In this document: piece after piece, positions 15,612 to 23,666 of the stretch
Numbering within the stretch: position 1 is the stretch's first letter
How the letters are laid out: each line of letters begins with the position of its first letter
DNA from: Hungatella sp. UBA3048
GTDB lineage: Bacteria > Bacillota > Clostridia > Lachnospirales > Lachnospiraceae
Reading direction: 5' to 3'
DNA length: 27,593 nucleotides
Assembly (NCBI GenBank): GCA_002367105.1
Contig: DFCS01000044.1
Location: 436,635 to 464,227 of the forward strand
Made by a program: the position numbers and the translations under genes
Notes under the pieces: model-generated
Told to the model about the DNA's origin: nothing
Databases searched by the model: none
The model's input: the letters and a program-made list of their open reading frames with translations, nothing else

Positions 15612-16619
15612 TTATTTTAATGTGTCTTTTGTAAGAACGGAAACGCCTGTATCTACGTTCTTGTCTCCTGTATCCTTGCCTTCCAGGGCATTAACAGCTG
15701 TCTTTATTCCTTCATATCCCATAACGTCCGGATTCTGAGCCATGGTTGCAAGGAGATAGCCATCTTTGATCAGCTGAAGGATCATATCGGATTTATCAAA
15801 GCCTACGCCGATTACAGTCTCGCCTGCTTCCTGAATGGCATTGCCTGTTCCTACTGTAGAGCCTTCATTGGCTCCGAAAATTCCTACGCAGCCCTGGGTA
15901 ATATAGTTTGCTGCAATATCCTTGGATTTCGCAGCGTCGCCTTCGCCGTACTGAGTTTCCAGGATCTCAAACTTTGTTCCCTCAAATGCAGAACGGAAGC
16001 CTTCTTCTCTGGCCACTGTGGATGCGGTTGCAGCATTCACGTTTACGATGCCGATCTTGCCTGATTCGATTCCTTTTTCCTTTAAGGCTTTGATCATTTC
16101 ATCACCTGCAGTTTTACCAGCAGCTTTGTTATCTGTTGCAAGGGTCTGGATCGCCGGCAGAGATGCTGCAGAGTCTACATATACTACTTTAACTCCTGCG
16201 TCAATCGCTTCCTGTAACGATGCAGTAACTGCATCAGGTCCGTTAGCCGCCAGCAAAATGGCCTGTGCGCCTCCAGCTACGGCATTGTTAATACATTCGA
16301 TCTGCTTTGCATCATCCTTTACATCAGGAGCCAGCCATTTATAATCTACATTTCCAAGCTCCTTTACGGCCTTCTGGGCGCCTGCATCCACATTTACCCA
16401 GTGCTGGTCCATTTGATCCATGGTGATTAAATAAACCTTGTGTGAGCCTCCGCCGGAAGCTGCCTCTTTCGCTGTTTCTGCAGCTGTGGTTGCAGCTTCT
16501 GTTGCAGCCGCTGTTGTTGCCCCGGTCGTAGCTGCAGCCTCCTTCTGCCCGCTGCTGCAGCCTGCCATAGACGCAATCACTCCCATAGAAAGAATAGCCG
16601 CCAATACTTTCCGCTTCAT
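15612..16619 (-). CDS. Sugar ABC transporter substrate-binding lipoprotein
   Basis: Extracytoplasmic receptor of a CUT2-type importer, 335 residues. A lipoprotein signal peptide, MKRKVLAAILSMGVIASMAG, precedes Cys21, the lipidation site. Residues ~24-55 are an Ala/Thr/Glu linker. The rest is a periplasmic-binding-protein type 1 domain like RbsB/XylF: VYLITMDQMDQHWVNVDAGA, AVAGGAQAILLAANGPDAV, GANEGSTVGTGNAIQ and VIGVGFDKSD. Imported substrates of such systems are pentoses, hexoses or, rarely, autoinducer-2; the ligand cannot be read here. It has a strong AAGGAGG site and lies 73 bp after the permease, a spacer with two small hairpins. Confidence 0.93.
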   Translation of the reverse strand: MKRKVLAAILSMGVIASMAGCSSGQKEAAATTGATTAAATEAATTAAETAKEAASGGGSHKVYLITMDQMDQHWVNVDAGAQKAVKELGNVDYKWLAPDVKDDAKQIECINNAVAGGAQAILLAANGPDAVTASLQEAIDAGVKVVYVDSAASLPAIQTLATDNKAAGKTAGDEMIKALKEKGIESGKIGIVNVNAATASTVAREEGFRSAFEGTKFEILETQYGEGDAAKSKDIAANYITQGCVGIFGANEGSTVGTGNAIQEAGETVIGVGFDKSDMILQLIKDGYLLATMAQNPDVMGYEGIKTAVNALEGKDTGDKNVDTGVSVLTKDTLK

Positions 16620-16692
16620 AAACCTTTTCCTCCTTAAAATTGGATATTTTAAAAATCTGCCTATATCAAAGCCTCAGGCTCCAATACCATCA

Positions 16693-17700
16693 TTATGGTT
16701 CTATCTTATTTTTCTTTCCCAGCTTTCCGCTTCGTACAATCACATCAATCAATACGGAGATCACTACAATGGCGCCGATGACAATATTTCGGATTGCAAC
16801 CGGGGCACCAGCAAACTGAAGGCCATTCTGGAGCACGCCCCAGATAGAGGCACCGATTACCGTACCAATTAGAATTCCCTGGCCTCCCAGTGTAGAAACT
16901 CCTCCGATTACGGAAGCTGCCACAGCATACATTTCATAGGCATTGCCCGCATCCATGGTACCCATGCCGCTTGTTGCACAGATTACAAGTCCTACAACGC
17001 AGGAGCAAAAGGAGCTGACCAGATAGGCCTTTGTAGTGGTGGCTACGATATTTACCCCGGATAGCTTGGAGGCCTCTATGTTGCTTCCGATTGCATAAAT
17101 GTGCCGCCCGGTCCTTGTTTTGCTTAATAGGAAATTAAAGATCAGCCATAAAACAATGGATATGATCACTGTGTTATATACTCCCGCGACCTTTCCATAA
17201 TAAAAGAAATCCCGAAATCCCCTTGCCCCGTCTCCAATGGCATCGGTATTGTAGTTGTTATTGACAATCTGAGCAACGCCCCTGGCAATTGTCATAGTGC
17301 CTAAGGTTGCAATAAAGGGCGGAAGCTTGCACTTGGCTACCAGTAAGCCGTTGACAACTCCTACGATCAGACAGCATATCAGGGTAAGAATTACCGCAAC
17401 CCATGGATTCATGCCCTTTGTCATCATGGTCGCAGATATCATGCAGCTCATGCCGACAACAGAACCAATGGACAAATCAATATTGCCGGTGATCAATACA
17501 TAGGACTGTCCGATGCCGATTAACAGGATCGGCGCAATCTGGCGCAAAAGATTTGCAATATTTTTCCCGGAAAAGAATGTAGGGTTTATGATGCCAAAAA
17601 CAACGCACATAACGATAAGTCCTAAACTTACGGTGACTACCTGCCCCATCCCGCGAACGGCGAACAGCCTTTTATACCAACTCTGTCTTTTACTATTCAT
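16693..17700 (-). CDS. Sugar ABC transporter permease, RbsC-like
   Basis: Inner-membrane channel subunit of the CUT2 importer, 335 residues with about eight to ten membrane helices. Family signatures: ILLIGIGQSYVLITGNIDLS near 60-80, GSVVGMSCMISA, PPFIATLGTMTIARGVAQI, and the coupling region with GSNIEASKLSGVNI. GGVSTLGGQGILIGTVIGA lies towards the C-terminus. I chose ATG 17700, which has AAGGAGAGGT directly upstream, over the in-frame start at 17754, which would overlap the ATPase gene by 32 nt. The real gap to that gene is 22 bp. A homodimer should pair with the tandem ATPase encoded just upstream. Confidence 0.94.
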   Translation of the reverse strand: MNSKRQSWYKRLFAVRGMGQVVTVSLGLIVMCVVFGIINPTFFSGKNIANLLRQIAPILLIGIGQSYVLITGNIDLSIGSVVGMSCMISATMMTKGMNPWVAVILTLICCLIVGVVNGLLVAKCKLPPFIATLGTMTIARGVAQIVNNNYNTDAIGDGARGFRDFFYYGKVAGVYNTVIISIVLWLIFNFLLSKTRTGRHIYAIGSNIEASKLSGVNIVATTTKAYLVSSFCSCVVGLVICATSGMGTMDAGNAYEMYAVAASVIGGVSTLGGQGILIGTVIGASIWGVLQNGLQFAGAPVAIRNIVIGAIVVISVLIDVIVRSGKLGKKNKIEP

Positions 17701-17722
17701 GTTACCTCTCCTTGCCCTTTTC

Positions 17723-19225
17723 TTAACTGATCTTGCTTTCAAACTGAGTCGCATATTTGAGGATCAGATCCTGTGTCGCCTCAGCTGTCATCACTTCCCC
17801 TGTAATTTTCCCGTCACACATGACAATAATCCGGTCACTGATGCCAAGGACTTCCGGCATTTCCGATGAAACGAACAAAACGCCGATCCCCTTTTGTTTT
17901 AATTCGTTCATCAGGTTATAGATCTCTACCTTAGCAGCCACGTCGATGCCTCTGGTTGGTTCATCGAAAATCACTACCCGTGAATTCCTGGCCAGCCATT
18001 TACCCACCACCACCTTTTGCTGGTTGCCGCCGGATAAGCTTCCGGCATCTACCTCTGAGTTCGGCAGTTTGATTTTTAAGGAAACTACTGTTTTATCCGT
18101 CATTTCCCTCTCTTTTTTCCTGTTGACGATTCCCAGCTTTCCGCATAACATATCCAGATTAGGAAGGGCGATGTTATCCCGTATGCTGAGTTTCGTACAG
18201 AGGCCGTCCTTTTTCCTGTCTTCCGGAGCCAGTACGATGCCTGCTTTTATGGAATCCTCTACCTTATGTATGATGACCTCTTTTCCATCCAGAAAAATCT
18301 GCCCGGATTCCTTTGGATCTGCTCCAAATATGGCCCTGGTGGTCTCTGTCCTTCCTGCCCCCATTAACCCGGCAATACCCACGATCTCGCCTTCATGCAG
18401 CTCCAGGTTGATGTCGCGTACCATCCGTCCGGCATTTAAATTGCGGATCTCCAGAATCTTCTTCCCTTTTGGACAGGAGACCCGTGGGAATTTCTGTTTT
18501 ATTTCACGGCCGACCATGTGAGAAATGATCTCATCCATCCGCTTCTGATCAAAATCCATGGATGTGATAAATCTTCCGTCTCTCATGATGGTGACCCGGT
18601 CTACGATATGTTTCAGTTCTTCCAGCCGGTGGGATATGTATACGATTCCGCAGCCTTCTTTCTTTAACTTTTTAATAATATTGAACAGATCTGCGATTTC
18701 CTTTGAAGTCAGGGCTGACGTAGGCTCATCCATAATCAGGACCCTGGCATTCATGGAAAGCGCCTTGGCGATCTCAACCATCTGCTGCTTGGATACTGCC
18801 AGATTGCCCACCAGTTCCTCCGGATCTAATTCTATATTCATACGGCTTAAGATCTCGGCGGCTGCCTTGTTCATCTCTTTTTCAGAAAGGATCATTCCCT
18901 TTGTCCGTTCCCGTCCCAGAAAAATGTTTTCCGCCACGGTCAAATGCTGGCACATGTTCAGTTCCTGATGGATGATTGCTACCCCAAGTTCCTTTGCCTT
19001 CTGTGTGGTCATTTCCCGGATATTGTCGCCGAATACTTCGATGGTTCCTCCATCTCTTGGATAGACGCCGCTTAATATTTTAACTAGCGTCGATTTTCCT
19101 GCACCATTTTCACCCAGCAAAGCCATAACTTCTCCTGATTTTAAGTAAAACGATACATCGTCAAGCGCTTTTACACCAGGGAATGTCTTCATAATATTCT
19201 GCATCCGCACAATATCTTCCTGCAT
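17723..19225 (-). CDS. Sugar ABC transporter tandem ATPase, RbsA/MglA-like
   Basis: Cytoplasmic energy-coupling subunit with two fused nucleotide-binding domains, 500 residues. Domain 1: Walker A GENGAGKST (38-46), signature region VSKQQMVEIAKAL, Walker B VLIMDEPTSAL, H-loop YISHRLEEL. Domain 2: a divergent Walker A GLMGAGRTETT, usual for this family, signature LSGGNQQKVVVGKWLA, Walker B VVIFDEPTRGIDV. I chose ATG 19225 because GAGGG is 8 nt upstream; ATG 19240 has only a poor site. It heads the transport operon: ATPase, permease, binding protein, ROK kinase. Regulation is probably by the neighbouring response regulator through the repeats at 19299-19331. It is a useful comparison for the dead paralogue encoded next door. 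Confidence 0.95.
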   Translation of the reverse strand: MQEDIVRMQNIMKTFPGVKALDDVSFYLKSGEVMALLGENGAGKSTLVKILSGVYPRDGGTIEVFGDNIREMTTQKAKELGVAIIHQELNMCQHLTVAENIFLGRERTKGMILSEKEMNKAAAEILSRMNIELDPEELVGNLAVSKQQMVEIAKALSMNARVLIMDEPTSALTSKEIADLFNIIKKLKKEGCGIVYISHRLEELKHIVDRVTIMRDGRFITSMDFDQKRMDEIISHMVGREIKQKFPRVSCPKGKKILEIRNLNAGRMVRDINLELHEGEIVGIAGLMGAGRTETTRAIFGADPKESGQIFLDGKEVIIHKVEDSIKAGIVLAPEDRKKDGLCTKLSIRDNIALPNLDMLCGKLGIVNRKKEREMTDKTVVSLKIKLPNSEVDAGSLSGGNQQKVVVGKWLARNSRVVIFDEPTRGIDVAAKVEIYNLMNELKQKGIGVLFVSSEMPEVLGISDRIIVMCDGKITGEVMTAEATQDLILKYATQFESKIS

Positions 19226-19269
19226 ACCTATCACCCTCATATTTCTCTCAAATTCTAGCTTCTATAAAC

Positions 19270-19278
19270 AGTATATCA
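19270..19278 (-). promoter_or_regulatory. Extended -10 promoter for the sugar transport operon
   Basis: TGATATACT on the minus strand is an extended -10. The position 17 bp upstream reads TACTAT, a poor -35, which suggests dependence on an activator. The leader to ATG 19225 is about 38 nt. Confidence 0.5.
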
Positions 19279-19298
19279 TCGGAAACCCATGGATAGTA

Positions 19299-19331
19299 GG
19301 GGAGATTCTTCCGTTTAAGGGGGGTATTCTT
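19299..19331 (-). promoter_or_regulatory. Direct repeats, candidate activator binding site
   Basis: AAGAAT followed after one or two bases by a C-run occurs at 19331-19319 and again at 19310-19299. The copies start 21 bp apart, two helical turns. The proximal copy ends right where the missing -35 box would lie. This is the arrangement used by AraC-type activators; the AraC-type regulator encoded at 21894-23501 is the obvious candidate. Confidence 0.45.
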
Positions 19332-19360
19332 TGGCAATCAAATCCCTTGCAGAAATGAAA

Positions 19361-19383
19361 AACAGGCAGCCAGACCGCCTGTT
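19361..19383 (-). terminator. Terminator of the regulator-kinase-ABC-like operon
   Basis: AACAGGC and GCCTGTT pair over 7 bp on the minus strand around a 9-nt loop, followed by TTTCATTTC with the run of Ts starting in the stem. It lies 11 nt after the stop of the ABC-like gene. It separates the signalling operon from the transport operon. Confidence 0.7.
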
Positions 19384-19394
19384 AATCCTTTTCA

Positions 19395-20840
19395 TTACCA
19401 GCCTACTTTATAAAATTCCTCTTTCGCGTATTCTGCCGCCACCTTTCCATCCTGTAGAATTATCATCCGGTCTGATACATCCATGTTGTCAGCAAGGTTG
19501 CTGGTGAGAATGAGTACCGAGATCCCGCTGTTCTTCAGCTCCTGGATCAGATCCAGCACATAACGCCTTAAGTACATGTCCCCTTTTGCCAGCGGCTGTA
19601 CACACACGGCGACCTTAGGGTGAAGGAGATGGATCCGGTAATAGGCAAGGCCGTATCTTTCCCGCAGGCTTAAACGGTCAATCTTTCCCGCATCAATACA
19701 GGAACCCACCTTTTTCATATATTCCTTACGCACACTGCGAAGATGGCTGCGCTTTATATTCCCAAACCACACCTTCCGGTCCAGAAGAAACGTCAGGTTC
19801 TCCATATAGCTCATATCCCTAAACAGAAAGGTTTCTGCCGGATCATCCGGAATGACGGCTACACCTTCCTTAAAAAAGTCCGTAGGCTCCTCCCCTGCAA
19901 AGACCCTGTCTCCCAGGTAAATTCTGCCGGCCCGGATTCCCCTGATGCCGGATAGAACCTCCACCAGAGGCTCCCATGTCTGATTATCCGTATCCAGTAT
20001 CATCAGGCATTCTCCTTTTCTTAGGGACAGCCCTACCGGCTCTTTCCCATTCAGAAGTACTCCATCTAACTTAAGAACAGCCTCCTCCTTCGGTTCCCGG
20101 ATCTGGCTGCCGGATAAGTCAAACGATATGGTATAAGGCTCAAGGGCCGTTTCCACCATTTCTTCTTTTTCGAACACCTTCCATATGATTCCCTGATGAA
20201 AAAGAGCCGCCCGGTCCGCAATCTGGAACACCTCCTGATGATGGTTGCCCATATAAAGAAATGCGGTCCCCCGCTTTGCCTGCTCCCTAATAATATCCTG
20301 AAATTGTTTTAATTCCATCTGGCTTAAGAAATTGCTGATCCTGTCCAGAATAATAAACCGGCACCCAGACAGAATAGCTTTTAAAAGCTCAGTCACACAG
20401 CGCTCAAAGGCGCTTAAGGTTGAAACCCGGCGTTTGGGATCAATGGACAGCCCCAGTGACCCCATCAAAAGCTCCACCTGATGATCCAGCACCCTGCTGT
20501 TAATAATATACTTTTTAAATCCCTTCCGCATAACAAACAGGTTATCAGATATGGTCAGGCTGTCTATGAGCCGTCCCCTCTCCTCAATGACATATACCCG
20601 GTTGTCAGTAAAGTCCGCATGGGAATAGTGATTTACCCGGTCTCCTTCATAGTATACTCCGCCAAAGCTTATGGGAATATTATGGCAGATGAGGCGGATC
20701 AACTGGGAACAGCCCTTTGCATCGGATATGATGAGCCCCATAATTTCTCCCTGGAGAATATAAAAATCCAGATTATCCAGATAACGCTCTCCGTTTTCTT
20801 CCAGGGTAACATGATTCAGCCGGAGAATTTCCTTTCTCAT
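19395..20840 (-). CDS. Catalytically dead tandem ABC-ATPase-like protein
   Basis: A 481-residue paralogue of the RbsA-type ATPase with the same two-domain layout; its N-terminus aligns without gaps to the real ATPase (residues 31-51 in both). Every nucleotide-handling motif is degraded. Walker A 1 reads ISDAKGCSQ (38-46), with Lys44 replaced by Cys; Walker B 1 is FIILDRISN, with Arg at the catalytic Glu position (167); the first signature is LSAFERCVTE. In domain 2 Walker A is LDTDNQTWE, the signature LSLRERYG and Walker B VAVCVQPLAKG. The closing SDRMIILQDGKVAAEY still matches. The frame is intact, with AAAGAGGTG upstream and a 20-bp gap after the kinase, so it looks selected rather than decayed. 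A non-hydrolysing regulatory role linking transporter and kinase is an inference. Confidence 0.85.
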   Translation of the reverse strand: MRKEILRLNHVTLEENGERYLDNLDFYILQGEIMGLIISDAKGCSQLIRLICHNIPISFGGVYYEGDRVNHYSHADFTDNRVYVIEERGRLIDSLTISDNLFVMRKGFKKYIINSRVLDHQVELLMGSLGLSIDPKRRVSTLSAFERCVTELLKAILSGCRFIILDRISNFLSQMELKQFQDIIREQAKRGTAFLYMGNHHQEVFQIADRAALFHQGIIWKVFEKEEMVETALEPYTISFDLSGSQIREPKEEAVLKLDGVLLNGKEPVGLSLRKGECLMILDTDNQTWEPLVEVLSGIRGIRAGRIYLGDRVFAGEEPTDFFKEGVAVIPDDPAETFLFRDMSYMENLTFLLDRKVWFGNIKRSHLRSVRKEYMKKVGSCIDAGKIDRLSLRERYGLAYYRIHLLHPKVAVCVQPLAKGDMYLRRYVLDLIQELKNSGISVLILTSNLADNMDVSDRMIILQDGKVAAEYAKEEFYKVGW

Positions 20841-20860
20841 CTCATCACCTCTTTGTCCTG

Positions 20861-21880
20861 TTAATCCTTTACCAGCGGAAGGGATATCTCCACATCCGTT
20901 CCTGCCTCCATCTGGCTGTACACGTAGATGCCATATTCCTCTCCAAAAAGCAGCTTGATTCTGTTATTGACATTCTGGATTGCAATGCCGCCTTTCCGGT
21001 CTATATCAGGGTTCACGTCGTCTAAGGATAAGCTTTTAAGCTTTTCATTCAGCATCTTCACCCTTTCAGCCTCCATGCCAAGTCCGTCATCAGATATCTT
21101 GATGATCAACCGGGAATCCGTCACCGAAATTTTAATGATCAGATGCCCTTCCCCTATTTTCCGTTCGATCCCATGATAAATGGAATTTTCAACAACAGGC
21201 TGCAAGGTCAGCTTTGGCAGACGGTATTGCAGAATCTCCATTTCATCCAGCTCTTCTGAACATGCATACTGGATATTCAACTGTAGTTTTTTGCCGAAGC
21301 GGAACTGTTGGATATAATAGTAGTTCTCAATATTTGCAAGCTCATCCTCTAAGTTTACCAGATGGTCTACATTGGAAATGGTATAGCGGAAAAAGGTAGC
21401 TAGAGCCTCTGTCATCTCCGCTATGCTGTCCACGCCAAGGCTCAGCGCCTCACTCCGTATGCCTTCCAGTGTATTGTACAAAAAATGTGGATTGATCTGG
21501 TTTTGAAGGGCAAGATATTCCGCCTGCTTTTTGGAAACATTGATCAGTTCCCTTGTTCCAAGCATTTCAAAAAACCTTTGATTTACTTTCTCGGTTTCCG
21601 GGCAGTAGGGATAGCGTATTTTTAATAAGTCATTTAAAACACTGCCAGACGCAAACTGCCGTTCCACCCGTTTGGTTTCCTGCATGGGCTTATAAATTCC
21701 ATAATATCCGTTGTAGAAAAACAAGACCAGGAGAACGGAAGCCGCCATTATAAGCCAGAATTGCTCCGGCTTCCCCCTGGTTAAGAACAGGGCATAGCAA
21801 AGCAAAAGCATGAACCCGGTCAAAATACCTGCCAAAAGAAAAATCACTCTGACGGACAGAAACCGAAACTTCTCCTTCAT
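20861..21880 (-). CDS. YesM-type sensor histidine kinase without extracellular domain
   Basis: Membrane kinase of 339 residues. Two helices (about 12-33 and 41-60) are joined by a loop of only some seven residues, so the large extracellular sensor of most YesM kinases is missing. A short linker leads to the His_kinase motif QNQINPHFLYNTLEG with phosphoacceptor His132. The ATPase domain has the N-box QPVVENSIYHGIE, the G1 motif SDDGLGM and KGGIAIQNVNNRIKLLFG. It should phosphorylate the response regulator encoded 13 bp upstream; GGGAGG precedes its ATG. With so little outside the membrane, a signal must come from within the membrane or through partners. Confidence 0.93.
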   Translation of the reverse strand: MKEKFRFLSVRVIFLLAGILTGFMLLLCYALFLTRGKPEQFWLIMAASVLLVLFFYNGYYGIYKPMQETKRVERQFASGSVLNDLLKIRYPYCPETEKVNQRFFEMLGTRELINVSKKQAEYLALQNQINPHFLYNTLEGIRSEALSLGVDSIAEMTEALATFFRYTISNVDHLVNLEDELANIENYYYIQQFRFGKKLQLNIQYACSEELDEMEILQYRLPKLTLQPVVENSIYHGIERKIGEGHLIIKISVTDSRLIIKISDDGLGMEAERVKMLNEKLKSLSLDDVNPDIDRKGGIAIQNVNNRIKLLFGEEYGIYVYSQMEAGTDVEISLPLVKD

Positions 21881-21893
21881 AATAAGCCTCCCA

Positions 21894-23501
21894 TCAGGAA
21901 TAAAGCTTCCGATATTCGTTTGGCTTTAAACCGGAAAATTTGGTAAAATTTTTTGTAAAATATTTTACATCGCTGTAGCCCACTTCCTCACATATGGATG
22001 CAACACTTAAATTTGTTTCTTTTAGAAGACCTTTCGCCTGTTCCATACGCACCTCGGATAGGAACTCCAAAAAGTTCTTTCCTGTCTCCTTCTTAAACAG
22101 GGAACTGAAATATGTAGGATTGAATCCGGCGACTTCACTGACTGTTTCTAAGGTAATGGCTTCCCTATAATGGTCCCTGATGTATTTTTTGGCTAAGCGG
22201 ATGGGGCGGTTATTCTCCTGCATCTTTCCGGCAACGGCCTTATCGTAGGAAGCGGAAATCTCTTTTATGAGATAGCGCAGGACCTCTCTTGCAGAAGAAC
22301 AAAATTCCACTCCCTGATTAAAACGTTCCATAAAATTCTGTTCAATGGGGATCTTATGGTTTTTCATGAAAAACAGATAGAGATTACAGACCTCTCTGCA
22401 CATCTGCAAAATTTCATGTCCGGTCATATCCGGCTGCTCCAAAAGCCCGTCTTTCAGTTTCATCAGGCAATCCCCCACCTGCTGCCTGTCCAGACTTTCC
22501 AAAGCCGTGTTCATATTCTGGTTAAACTGAGTGAACCACTGGCTTGATGCCAGATGAAAAGAACTGCGCAGCTCCCCTTCCAGGAGCTTGCCGTTTCCTG
22601 CCACCAGCCGCTGCTCCACCAGATATCTGGCGGATTTAAGAGAGCTTCTTAACTGGCCGATATTCCATACCGTCGTTCCAAACCCAATGGTCACTCGAAG
22701 CCCTTCCAGAATGGATTCCAGCACCGCAAGCTCATTTAATATATTTTTACATTGCCGGCGGATGAGCTTCCTGTTTTCCTCTCCGTAATTCAGAAACAGA
22801 TAAATATGGCTGTTTTCCACATACAATTCCCAGTCGAACACATGGCCTTTCAGCATCTGATCTGCAATCTGAGTTGTCTTTTCTGTCAGAAATTCCAGGT
22901 TTTTCTCGTCTGGCATGGAAATTCCATCAAATTTGACACAAACGATCTGGAAGCATCCCTGTTTTAACTGATAATAATACTGCTTATTGATTTCCTCCAG
23001 GCTGGAGCAGTCCTGTTCGCTCCTGTCCCGGTACAGGACGTTGGAAAACCAGATGGTACGCAGCCTCTCAGCATCACTCTTCCTTGCCAGCCTGACCCGT
23101 TCCTCGTAGGTCAGCTGCTCGCTTTTTTCATTATACCTTACTCTTATTTTTTCCAGAGTTTCCGTTAGTTCCTGTTTTTTGATTGGTTTTAATAAATAAT
23201 CGCTGACCCCATATTTGATCGCTGTCTGGGCATATTCAAAATGGCGGTATCCGCTGATGATCACAAATTCCACGCCTACATTCAGTTCCCGGGTCTTTTT
23301 CACCAGATCCAGGCCGTCATATCCCGGCATCCGGATATCCGTAATCACTACATCAGGAGAAAGGGCTTCTATCTTTTCAAGCGCCTCGATCCCATTATTT
23401 GCCACACCGCTGAGCTTCATATCCAGCGCTTGCCAATCGATCAGCTTCTCGATCAGCTGGCAGATCTTTTCTTCATCATCTGCTATCAATACTTTTAACA
23501 T
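21894..23501 (-). CDS. YesN-type response regulator with AraC DNA-binding domain
   Basis: Transcription activator of 535 residues. The receiver domain (1-~120) has acidic residues in ADDEE (7-11), phosphoacceptor Asp55 in ITDIRMPGYDG and the conserved Lys in LLKPIKK. The middle ~300 residues form a divergent linker, with VTIGFGTTVWNIGQLRSSLK resembling the degenerate GGDEF-like segment of such regulators. Two AraC helix-turn-helix motifs end the protein: ITLETVSEVAGFNPTYFSSL and LSVASICEEVGYSDVKYFTK, closing with SGLKPNEYRK. I chose ATG 23501, which has AGGGGG upstream and starts directly at MLKVLIADDEE; the frame extends 31 codons further but crosses the predicted promoter. Likely target: the sugar transport operon. 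Confidence 0.94.
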   Translation of the reverse strand: MLKVLIADDEEKICQLIEKLIDWQALDMKLSGVANNGIEALEKIEALSPDVVITDIRMPGYDGLDLVKKTRELNVGVEFVIISGYRHFEYAQTAIKYGVSDYLLKPIKKQELTETLEKIRVRYNEKSEQLTYEERVRLARKSDAERLRTIWFSNVLYRDRSEQDCSSLEEINKQYYYQLKQGCFQIVCVKFDGISMPDEKNLEFLTEKTTQIADQMLKGHVFDWELYVENSHIYLFLNYGEENRKLIRRQCKNILNELAVLESILEGLRVTIGFGTTVWNIGQLRSSLKSARYLVEQRLVAGNGKLLEGELRSSFHLASSQWFTQFNQNMNTALESLDRQQVGDCLMKLKDGLLEQPDMTGHEILQMCREVCNLYLFFMKNHKIPIEQNFMERFNQGVEFCSSAREVLRYLIKEISASYDKAVAGKMQENNRPIRLAKKYIRDHYREAITLETVSEVAGFNPTYFSSLFKKETGKNFLEFLSEVRMEQAKGLLKETNLSVASICEEVGYSDVKYFTKNFTKFSGLKPNEYRKLYS

Positions 23502-23535
23502 GATTATCCCCCTGCTTTGCCCCGATTCTTTTGTC

Positions 23536-23544
23536 ATTATAACA
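23536..23544 (-). promoter_or_regulatory. Extended -10 promoter for the two-component operon
   Basis: TGTTATAAT on the minus strand is a perfect extended -10 box. The -35 region is weak. The leader would be about 28 nt to ATG 23501. Confidence 0.6.
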
Positions 23545-23581
23545 TGTTCGCCCTGGGGAAGGAAGTAGTGTAAAAAAGAAA

Positions 23582-23623
23582 AGCAGGTTCCCATAGACCA
23601 AATATCGTTTATGGCAATCTGCT
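23582..23623 (-). terminator. Stem-loop with T-tract, terminator of the EamA gene
   Basis: Imperfect 16-position arms at 23582-23597 and 23608-23623 pair at 13 positions on the minus strand around a 10-nt loop. TTTTCTTTTTT follows directly. Two of the three mismatches become G-T wobbles if read on the plus strand, but the T-tract is on the minus side. It lies 44 nt after the EamA stop and upstream of the response-regulator promoter. Confidence 0.52.
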
Positions 23624-23666
23624 GTCTTGTGTTATATATATTTTTCTCATGTCAACACTCTGCACT

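Noticed and set aside
23650..23655. TTGACA on the minus strand upstream of the response regulator
   Set aside because: No -10 at 16-18 bp; the terminator at 23582-23623 would lie between it and the gene. The extended -10 at 23536-23544 is better.
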